DNA of 32,509 nt from Paractinoplanes deccanensis (lineage in GTDB: Bacteria > Actinomycetota > Actinomycetes > Mycobacteriales > Micromonosporaceae). The DNA is taken from positions 1-32,509 of the forward strand of contig NZ_BOMI01000212.1 in NCBI RefSeq assembly GCF_016862115.1, in the 5' to 3' direction. The notes under the pieces were generated by a model, which worked only from the letters and a program-made list of their open reading frames with translations, searched no databases and was not told where the DNA came from. This document shows positions 9,601-15,746 of this stretch, piece by piece. Position 1 is the first letter of the stretch. Each line of letters starts with the position of its first letter. Position numbers and translations under genes: made by a program.

Positions 9601-10083
9601 GCGGACACTGGCGAGTTCCTTGTCCCCAACGCCGATGGCGATAGACGAACCGCTGGGTCCGACCTCGTAGGTGTAGACGTTGAGGTCGAGCCGCGGCCAG
9701 CGCGAATTGCTGGTGTCGAGATCGAGGTACAGAACAACCGCCACCCGCTCTTGGGTGTGGGACAGCAGGCGCTGTAGCGTCTGCTCGTCATCCTCGGTGA
9801 GCCCGCTGGCCGGACCACGGGCCTCACCTATCTCGATCACCGCCTCTGGTCCGCTGGCGCTTCGGGTCAGGATCGCTTCGGTCTCGTCGATCCGCACCTC
9901 CGGCGGATCGGTACGCAACTCCCAAGACAGCGAGACGAACGTCGCAGCTCCGGGTAGCGGATCGAGCTGCCGCTGCCTCGGCCGCGAAGTCTGCCCTCCG
10001 TCGCCGCTGTCATCCGATCTGCGGCGCGGCTGCCGCGGGCGGGCGCCGCGCTGGTTACCGCCACTGGCGGTCGGCCCGTTCAT
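6601..10083 (-). CDS. cnuH: SF1 (UPF1-like) DNA/RNA helicase (CnuH-like)
   Basis: An 1160-aa superfamily 1B-type helicase. The motor starts with QGPPGTGKT (about residue 507), has VIVDEAARA (Walker B, about 842), GDHNQLPQML (motif III), TQFRMH (motif IV, about 922), VDAFQGREFDVVLLS (motif V) and AMSRQKRLL (motif VI, about 1113). The DExA-type box and QFRMH are typical of UPF1/Dna2/SMUBP relatives that move on single-stranded RNA or DNA. About 500 residues precede the motor and match nothing that I can name; they contain a beta-rich part around 380-460 that could be an OB-like fold (inference). The start overlaps the kinase stop as ATGA, with GGAAGGA 6 nt upstream. Within this operon it likely remodels or feeds nucleic acid to the HEPN/McrB-like proteins. 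Confidence 0.85.
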   Translation of the reverse strand: MNGPTASGGNQRGARPRQPRRRSDDSGDGGQTSRPRQRQLDPLPGAATFVSLSWELRTDPPEVRIDETEAILTRSASGPEAVIEIGEARGPASGLTEDDEQTLQRLLSHTQERVAVVLYLDLDTSNSRWPRLDLNVYTYEVGPSGSSIAIGVGDKELASVRRAAGDRHGRRSPDWALNWLTERLVMPPLPGSPPGSPQRLVISAGPRASSQEPVAFRVHGRGVAADVSTATGRTMLSRVVLRAYDAAQGPLKLIHRPVTFTDETQATQLREEMRQHLARLASGEGFLAMWNSYNRKESWWTHRTVRDAGYLTYDKVHPRADGVMRFFVAVPSGGRVSLLDRVASDDAPELEAAAALPGALLHEAIADDQSWGLLDYALDKDAVAGEVVAVNLETSTIDMRMFDRRGSGPGKVAVRPPATGFLYLSFRGDRRRLLRRREAFDRILHGQTRIPRLLALLEGQPVPAPLTHKRIEPESVAAWECFNGGQPTPRQRRALDVALNTPDIAIIQGPPGTGKTQVIAALQQRLAESGREYARLRGSMLLTSYQHAAVDELVDRSVVFGLPANKVDRTGRGTTVQIDRWQEETATRLDERLAQNSTGPATIALRRATAAAAGYLLAPTDNAGTVEMLRDLLTVAEAFLPGRLADRIRDRLAAPAMRPSPASGSELEQLTIRAVRGIPYVQESFEDGGQSRVAKALRRLLALDDMQVPPSTLELLRRAADWNEPGSPPFLAELAEARRELLELLSRPDGPALLPTVDPDLRAILEEVVDALADRVSRTPGDGVALALLEYREAIDGDPGAVQWTLREYTASYAATCQQVASPTMADAKGESRVDEVVFDTVIVDEAARANPLDLMIPLIHASRRIVFVGDHNQLPQMLEPDVEREFEPDMRGLLSESLFERLFTSLDRPGVPVPRVVTLDTQFRMHRILGEFVSRNFYEGGLSSARPDTAFTHGIERYDNAVAAWLDVPPQVGQEVGDRSKARPAEASVLAAEVDRLLEEAPYLTVGVIAFYSAQVEEIRRQLAARKLLVANGSTFELVDRLRYDSAGRRMDRLAVGTVDAFQGREFDVVLLSTTRCRPRSETAPAADDGRYRRWVARRYGHLTLRNRLCVAMSRQKRLLITVGAAAMFRAGQAPSAVAPLTDFLDMCERGGPHGLFQP

Positions 10084-11480
10084 CGGTTGTCCTTCCGGAC
10101 GAGTCGGCTGAACCGCAGAACCCGGTGGGGCTCATGGGCCGGGCCGAAATGCAGCTCCCAGCCCGATCGACGATTGAACATCGGAATGGTGGCGTCGTGT
10201 CCCACGGCAATCGCCATCCGCGGACCACCGCCGACACCGACCAGCCAGACGGGACGATCCCAGCGGTTGGTCACCGTGAGCCGGTCGTTGTGGTCGTACC
10301 AAAGATCGACAACCGATTGCTCCAACTCGTCCACGGCAGCCACGGCCGTCCGGGCCGAGACCGGCGTGACGACCTGCCTCTGCACCAACAGAGCCCGCCT
10401 GGTCTCCGCGAACATCGGTTTGCCTGCTTCGAGACCGACCTGAGTCAGCAGTTGAGCGAAAAGTGCCGGCGGTGGCGCTACACCACACCACGGGCAGGTC
10501 GCCCTGGAGCCGAAGTAGGTGCCGTGGCACTCAGGACATGCAAGGGTCAGATCGGCTGCTTCGTAGAGCTTTGTGCGCCATTCAGCGACCGTCGGACGCG
10601 CGGTGGGTTCGGCTACCCCGGCCTCAAAAGCGCGCGCTGCGAGCGTCCTCAGGCCCGGGGTCAGGACCACGTCTCGGGCCAGTCCGAATCTGGAGCGGTT
10701 GCTCGGCTGAGTGCTGTGCTCGATCCACGGCAGCTCGCCCGCGAACGCTTTGTCCTCCAGGTCAGGTTCACCGTCGTAGACCTTGTCGCCGATAAACGGG
10801 TGGACGACCGTCAGCAACTCGAAAGCCATGACCGCGAAGGCATAGGCGTCACTCAGACTCGACACGCCCAGTCTGCCGGCCAGAACTTCCGGCGCCGAGT
10901 ACCCGCGCGTGGCGTAGGCGTTGCCTCGCACCTCGGACATGACCGCCACGTTGTCCACATCAATCAGATACACCTGCTCGTGGTCCAAAGGTTCGGAGAC
11001 CATCACGTTGACCGGTGACGGATCGCCGTAGCACAGCCCCCGGCCGTGCAACCCGGCCAGGGCGGACGCGGTCCGGCCGAGCAGCCGCAGCCGGCGCCGC
11101 AACCCACCTGTCTCCGTATACCAGGGCACCAATGCAGTACGCCCGGTCGGCGCGAACAATTGCCGGAGCGCCACCATGTCGGCCAGCATGACCATGGTGT
11201 ATCCGAGATGGGGAGGACTCAGCAGTGCCAGCGGCCGGGCGATCGGTAGGTCGCCCAGGTCGAGCAAGCGCAGAGTGCGCAGCTGGGCCGCCAATCGCTC
11301 AGCCGCTCTCTGGTCGCGGCTGTGCAGGAGCTTGACGGCTAATCGCCCGCCACCGGCCTCCCACACCTCGCCTTGTCCCCCGGCTCCGATCCGGCGAGTC
11401 AGCTCAATCGCCTGGTCGTCCTCGGTACGCACGACGACCTGGAGTCCAGCAGTGTTCCAGATAGGCCGGTCTGCCCGCAC
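10080..11480 (-). CDS. TerY-P/YegI-type divergent Ser/Thr protein kinase with zinc ribbon
   Basis: A 466-aa kinase. Glycine loop IGAGGQGEVW (31-40), ATP-binding lysine K50, catalytic loop YGDPSPVNV (Y151-G-D153, N158) in place of HRDxxxxN, metal-binding DVDN (174-177) instead of DFG, and SAPEVL (195-200). This divergent pattern is the one seen in kinases paired with TerY-like VWA proteins. A zinc ribbon follows (CPEC at 315-318, CPWC at 329-332), then a C-terminal beta-rich domain. The VWA gene lies directly upstream and the helicase overlaps by 4 bp. I moved the start from TTG 11489 to GTG 11480 because GGGGAG lies 9 nt before the GTG but abuts the TTG. Substrates are unknown; neighbours in the operon are natural candidates. 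No phosphatase gene is present. Confidence 0.82.
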   Translation of the reverse strand: MRADRPIWNTAGLQVVVRTEDDQAIELTRRIGAGGQGEVWEAGGGRLAVKLLHSRDQRAAERLAAQLRTLRLLDLGDLPIARPLALLSPPHLGYTMVMLADMVALRQLFAPTGRTALVPWYTETGGLRRRLRLLGRTASALAGLHGRGLCYGDPSPVNVMVSEPLDHEQVYLIDVDNVAVMSEVRGNAYATRGYSAPEVLAGRLGVSSLSDAYAFAVMAFELLTVVHPFIGDKVYDGEPDLEDKAFAGELPWIEHSTQPSNRSRFGLARDVVLTPGLRTLAARAFEAGVAEPTARPTVAEWRTKLYEAADLTLACPECHGTYFGSRATCPWCGVAPPPALFAQLLTQVGLEAGKPMFAETRRALLVQRQVVTPVSARTAVAAVDELEQSVVDLWYDHNDRLTVTNRWDRPVWLVGVGGGPRMAIAVGHDATIPMFNRRSGWELHFGPAHEPHRVLRFSRLVRKDNR

Positions 11481-11507
11481 AGTTCGCAACTCCCCAACAG
11501 CGGTTCA

Positions 11508-12167
11508 TCAGTTCATGAAGTCGAGCAGATCGTCATTCGTCACGCGCCCGCTGCGTACCTGAGTGGTAACCGTGGCCGTCACCCAGTCGAAATAGCGCGG
11601 CAGTTCGTGGACATCCTCGGCCCGGCCGACTTTGACCTGCGGATTGGCGATGAACTGTTCGAGAACATCAAACGCCTCGGCGTCCATGTCTTGTCCTACG
11701 CCGACCGCGAGCCGTAGCGCTCGGCCACCTTTATCCGAGGTGAGGAGCCGACTCAGCGCGGCCCGCCACTCATCCGTCGGCACGCCGTCGGAGACGAGAA
11801 CCACCGTCGGCCGGAAAGCGCGACGCGGCACGACCGATTCGTCCACTAGAAGCCCCGTGACCAGGTCCAACGCAGCACCGAGCGGCGTCCGGCCAGATGC
11901 CCGCATGTCATCCCAGCGCACGTCGGAGGCCGGCACCAAGGGGTGGTGCAGCGTCGCGTCGCTTCCGCCGAACGTGACCACGCCCGCCCAGATCTCACCC
12001 CGCAGGGAATCCTCGTCGGCGAAGGCACGAATCATCGTCGCGACACTCCGGTTCAGTACGTCGATCTTGCCGTCGTTCGCCATGCTGCCGCTGACATCCG
12101 CGAGAATCAGCACCGGAAGTGGCCGCGGCCGCTGGAACATTGCCTGATCAGACGTCGAACCGTCCAC
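11508..12167 (-). CDS. TerY-like VWA domain protein
   Basis: A 219-aa stand-alone von Willebrand A domain. The MIDAS metal site is intact: DVSGS (D24, S26, S28), T94 in RTPLG, and D127 in VSDGVPTD. TerY/YegL-type VWA proteins act as metal-dependent protein-binding adaptors and classically travel with a kinase and a PP2C phosphatase. It is the first gene of the second operon, 160 bp after brxHI and 27 bp before the kinase start. GTG 12167 is preceded by GGAGGA at very short spacing; ATG 12140 is an alternative with a weaker site and would keep the whole domain. The family call is firm; the role here is inferred from context. Confidence 0.85.
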   Translation of the reverse strand: MDGSTSDQAMFQRPRPLPVLILADVSGSMANDGKIDVLNRSVATMIRAFADEDSLRGEIWAGVVTFGGSDATLHHPLVPASDVRWDDMRASGRTPLGAALDLVTGLLVDESVVPRRAFRPTVVLVSDGVPTDEWRAALSRLLTSDKGGRALRLAVGVGQDMDAEAFDVLEQFIANPQVKVGRAEDVHELPRYFDWVTATVTTQVRSGRVTNDDLLDFMN

Positions 12168-12194
12168 GATTCCTCCGAGATCAAATAGGACTCA

Positions 12195-12229
12195 TGCTGG
12201 CGGAGCACTACAGAATGCTGGGGCAGCAC
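12195..12229. repeat. Tandem operator-like repeats, 21-bp period
   Basis: TGCTGGCGGAGCAC (12195-12208) and TGCTGGGGCAGCAC (12216-12229) match at 12 of 14 positions. Their starts are 21 bp apart, about two helical turns, so a regulator could bind both on one DNA face. They lie between the candidate -35 and the VWA start. Confidence 0.45.
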
Positions 12230-12235
12230 CCAGCA
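12216..12235. promoter_or_regulatory. 7-bp hairpin TGCTGGG/CCCAGCA
   Basis: Stem 12216-12222 pairs with 12229-12235 around a 6-nt loop. It overlaps the spacer of the candidate promoter and the second tandem repeat. It could instead be a weak terminator for the BREX-2 transcript, although no T-run follows. Confidence 0.4.
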
Positions 12236-12327
12236 AGTCAATAAGGCGATCGGAGGAAATCCATTTAGCTGCTCGCCTCTCCGCTCCAGGAAGACGGGCC
12301 AGACCCCGGCGCCCAGGAATATGGCCG

Positions 12328-14442
12328 CTAGGTCTGGATGAAGCGTGTCGGTTCGCGCAGCACGTCGGCTGCGCCCGCCAGATCGGCCAGCCGGCTGGCC
12401 AACGTGGCCATCGCCAGCCGCTCGGGCAACGCCTCGCTGAACTTGAGCCCGTCGAGTGCCTTCTTGTTCACCTCGGGCAGGCACAGCCGCTGATCAGCGT
12501 CCGCCACCAACGCCATCCACTCGTCCCTAGTGAGATCCTTCCGCAGGCGGATCTGACTGTCATCGAAGCGTTGGACCGGATCAACGACCTCTGCCATGGT
12601 GGCAGCCAACGTGGCGTTGGCACGGAAACCGGCCCAGGTCCACCAACGCAGGTCGTCGCCATGCCGATCTCGGACGATGACACTGCCTCCCGGATGAACG
12701 AACGAGGATCGCTCTTCCCGTTCCTGTGCGAGGCGCTCGACCGCCCGGCGGGTGAGGTTGACCGGCGGGTCAGCCCCGAGGAGAACCTCGCGCACGGCCC
12801 GGCTCAACTCGAAACCGCGGCCGGCCCACCCGCCGGTCGTCCAGCGGGCCTTTCCGCCGCCGTCTGCGGGTTCGACGAAGCAGCGGCGGCGGCGCCAGTC
12901 GATGTAGGTCACTCGCCAGCTCCGCCCGTTGAGGAGCAGCCGGCGATCCCCCTGCACCTCCTCAGTGAGCAGCGCTGGATCGATGCGGCCCAAATCCTCG
13001 CGGCCGACCAGAACGGTGAATTCCGGGGCGCCGGTGAACACCGCCGTCATGCCCATGAAGTGACGGTGCCCGAAACGCCGCTCCGCTTCCGGACCGATGT
13101 GGAGCATGCCGCTGTCGCGGTCGAGATAGCCCTGATCAACCAGGTGACGAATGATGGGGTCGGCGCTACGACCGAACGGGTCGAGGCCGTTCCACCACCG
13201 CGGCCAGGTCCGATCTCCAACCTGATGCTCCTGCAGACAGAGCGCCAACAGCTGCTGAGCGACGATGTGCCGCGGCTCAGGCGGAGCAATAACCGGCTCG
13301 ACCCACCCCCGACCCCAGAGCAGCAGCAGAGCCGCGGCCTCCAGCAAGGCATCTCCGGTACGGGCGAGGAAGAGGCAGTTGCGGATGCTGCCGGGCCGCC
13401 GTCCCGTACGCCCAATTCGCTGCAAGAAGGACGCCACGGTCGAAGGCGCGTCGATCTGGATCACCCGGTCGAGGTCACCGACGTCGATGCCCAACTCGAG
13501 TGTGCTGGTCGAGACGATGACGCAGTCACGCGCCTCCGCGAACGCCTCTTCCGACCGCCGCCTCTCGTCGGCGGAGAGCGATGCGTGTGACAGGAACGTG
13601 GTGATGCCGTGGCTTCTCAGGAGACTTCCGAGTTCCTCGACGGCCTGCCGCGACTCGCAGAAGACCAGCCTCTTCTCACCGGCGTGCAGAGCGGCGAGCA
13701 CCGTGGCGGCATTTTGTAGGGAGCCGACGAAATCCAGCTCGACCTCACCCGGCGGCGGAGCGCCCGCGGCACTGGGGACTGGTACATCGGGCGCGATAAC
13801 GTGTCCGGATCGGGTCCCGGCGCCGGCGCCTTGCAACCACGTCAGCAGGCGATCCGGGTTTCCCACTGTCGCCGACAGCCCGATCCGCTGCACGGGGTGG
13901 CCGATCAGATGGGTCAGGCGTTCCAGCACGGCGAGAAGATGCCAGCCGCGATCGTCGCCCGCGAACGCGTGTACCTCGTCGACCACAACGGCCCGTAGTC
14001 CGCTGAAGAATGCCCGGTGGTCGACGTTGCGGCTGACCAACATCGACTCGAGTGATTCCGGCGTGGTCAGCAGCACGTCCGGGCGGCCCGCCAGGATGGC
14101 TCGCCGGCGCGTCGAGGTGACGTCGCCGTGCCAGATCGCGGCCCGCCGTCCCAGCCAGTCCGCGTAGCGCTCCAATCGCGGCAGCAGATTGTTCAACAAT
14201 GCCTTGAGCGGACAGAGGTACAGCACCGACGTGCCGGACCAACCTTCGGCCGCCATCCTCGACAGAAGTGGAAAGGCGGCAGCTTCGGTCTTGCCTCCGG
14301 CGGTCGGAGCGAGCAGGAGGGCGTCGTTACCCGCCAGCAGCGGTTGCACCGCAGCCTCCTGCAAGGGCCGCAGACCCGGCCATTGCAGCGTGTTGACGAT
14401 GTGGTGCAGCACCACCGGGTGCAGCAGATCGGTGGTGCTCAA
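12328..14442 (-). CDS. brxHI: BREX-2 Lhr-like DEAD/DEAH helicase BrxHI
   Basis: A 704-aa superfamily 2 helicase. Walker A APTAGGKT (45-52), DEVH box (155-158), SAT (190-192), STLELGID (313-320) and QRIGRTGRR (341-349) are all intact. About 350 residues of C-terminal Lhr-like domains follow. BrxHI is the helicase of BREX type 2, thought to assist the complex on DNA. The start is TTG overlapping the brxD stop as TTGA; no good ribosome site is visible, so translation probably depends on coupling. It is the last gene of the BREX operon. Order, length and motifs agree with the family. Confidence 0.9.
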   Translation of the reverse strand: MSTTDLLHPVVLHHIVNTLQWPGLRPLQEAAVQPLLAGNDALLLAPTAGGKTEAAAFPLLSRMAAEGWSGTSVLYLCPLKALLNNLLPRLERYADWLGRRAAIWHGDVTSTRRRAILAGRPDVLLTTPESLESMLVSRNVDHRAFFSGLRAVVVDEVHAFAGDDRGWHLLAVLERLTHLIGHPVQRIGLSATVGNPDRLLTWLQGAGAGTRSGHVIAPDVPVPSAAGAPPPGEVELDFVGSLQNAATVLAALHAGEKRLVFCESRQAVEELGSLLRSHGITTFLSHASLSADERRRSEEAFAEARDCVIVSTSTLELGIDVGDLDRVIQIDAPSTVASFLQRIGRTGRRPGSIRNCLFLARTGDALLEAAALLLLWGRGWVEPVIAPPEPRHIVAQQLLALCLQEHQVGDRTWPRWWNGLDPFGRSADPIIRHLVDQGYLDRDSGMLHIGPEAERRFGHRHFMGMTAVFTGAPEFTVLVGREDLGRIDPALLTEEVQGDRRLLLNGRSWRVTYIDWRRRRCFVEPADGGGKARWTTGGWAGRGFELSRAVREVLLGADPPVNLTRRAVERLAQEREERSSFVHPGGSVIVRDRHGDDLRWWTWAGFRANATLAATMAEVVDPVQRFDDSQIRLRKDLTRDEWMALVADADQRLCLPEVNKKALDGLKFSEALPERLAMATLASRLADLAGAADVLREPTRFIQT

Positions 14443-15746
14443 AGGTCGAGGGCGATGTCGTCGGCGCTTGCGGCGTTGCGTTCCACGTCGGTCATCTCAG
14501 CTGCCGACATGGTCGGCGCGTAGTGCTGGCGCGGGTCAAAATCGGGGAATTGATCGACCCGGTCCAGAACATCGCCTACGAGCTTCTTGAGGTACAGCCG
14601 AGGCACGATGCCGACTTTCCCACCAAGGCCGCCCGCGACAGCGCGAGCCAACTGGTCGAGGTACGCATCATCCACCGTTGCTTGGACGCGGGCGGGCGCG
14701 GAGGAGCCGACCGCGTAAAGGTCGCGGACGCGTGTGCCCAACTGGATTAGCGATTCGAGGGTGAACCCGGGAAGGCGGATCTGCACGGCTCGGGGGTTGT
14801 CGAACCTCGGATCGGTGCCGAAGTCGACGGCGAGCCGTTGCGCCAACGGGGCCAGACGCTGCACGCCCTGCTGTCCGTCGTAGAACGCGGGCGTGCCGGT
14901 GATGACGAGGTAGAGCCCGGGGAACCGGCCCGAGTTCACCTCGTCGATCAGCTGCCGCAGCGCGTTCAGGGCCTTGTCACGGACGTCACCACGTACGCGT
15001 TGCAGGGTCTCGACCTCGTCCAGCACGAGCACCAGGCCCGGGTGACCGGCGTCGCGCAGGACTGTAAGCAGCCCTTGCAGGAAGGCCATGCCGCCGAAGT
15101 GGTCGAGTTCCCCGCGAATGCCGGCGGCTCGCTTTGCCGAGGCCGCCACCTGCGGTTGCCCCGCCATCCAGGCAGCCAGGCCATCCGCGACGGCGGCATC
15201 ACCCGAACTCAAGGCGGCCCGGTAGCCACGCAAGGCGAGCGCAAACAATGGCGAGTGTTTGCTGACGTGGGCAAGCCGCTGTTCGAGGAGCCGATCCACC
15301 GCCGCGCCGACATCGGCCTCCGCGTTCGGATCAGCGTCGAGCGCGTCGGATTCCAGAGTGAACAGCCATGAGTCGAGAACGCCCCGGAACGCGCTCGGCG
15401 GCATCGAGGCGGTCCGAAGGGACTCCGTCACGCGCCGGTATACGGTCTCGAGCCGGTGCAGCGGCGTCTGGGTCTCGGAGATCTGCACTTCCGCGGCGGC
15501 AAACCCGGCACGCAGTGCCCGCTCGGCCAGATGCCGGGTGAAGAAGGTCTTTCCGGCGCCGTACTCGCCGCGCACCGCTTTGAACACGGCGCCACCGGAA
15601 GCGACCGCGTCGAGCTCTTCGTCGATCGCGGGGGAAAACCGATCGAGGCCGACCGCGAGCAGATCGAGACCGCTTTCGGGTACGGTACCGCGGCGCAGCG
15701 CGCTGATCACCTCGCGGCGGCGCCGGTGGGAGACGTCGGGCGTCAT
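14439..15746 (-). CDS. brxD: BREX-2 ATP-binding protein BrxD
   Basis: A 435-aa P-loop ATPase. Walker A is GEYGAGKT (60-67) and Walker B is LVLDEVE (240-246), followed by a helical lid and a C-terminal region rich in KKLVGDVLDRVD-type helices. BrxD is a conserved ATPase of BREX type 2 whose exact step is not settled; it presumably drives a conformational or loading step of the Pgl complex. ATG 15746 overlaps the pglZ stop as ATGA, and its own stop overlaps the brxHI start, so synthesis of the three is likely coupled. The length fits the family and no defect is seen. Confidence 0.9.
   Translation of the reverse strand: MTPDVSHRRRREVISALRRGTVPESGLDLLAVGLDRFSPAIDEELDAVASGGAVFKAVRGEYGAGKTFFTRHLAERALRAGFAAAEVQISETQTPLHRLETVYRRVTESLRTASMPPSAFRGVLDSWLFTLESDALDADPNAEADVGAAVDRLLEQRLAHVSKHSPLFALALRGYRAALSSGDAAVADGLAAWMAGQPQVAASAKRAAGIRGELDHFGGMAFLQGLLTVLRDAGHPGLVLVLDEVETLQRVRGDVRDKALNALRQLIDEVNSGRFPGLYLVITGTPAFYDGQQGVQRLAPLAQRLAVDFGTDPRFDNPRAVQIRLPGFTLESLIQLGTRVRDLYAVGSSAPARVQATVDDAYLDQLARAVAGGLGGKVGIVPRLYLKKLVGDVLDRVDQFPDFDPRQHYAPTMSAAEMTDVERNAASADDIALDL

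Larger units (their letters stand above)
12168..12327 (-). promoter_or_regulatory. Intergenic control region between the BREX-2 and second operons
   Basis: This is the only substantial gap in about 29 kb of co-directional genes. On the minus strand it contains a TTGACT box (12236-12241) that could be a -35 element, with CATTCT 18 bp further on as a poor -10. It also holds a GC-rich hairpin and tandem repeats, listed separately. I infer an internal promoter for the VWA-to-McrC-like operon. The -10 match is weak. Confidence 0.35.

Noticed and set aside
9680..10111. Plus-strand frames opposite the helicase start and the many other antisense frames
   Set aside because: They are all opposite genes with intact catalytic motifs and lack ribosome sites or domains.
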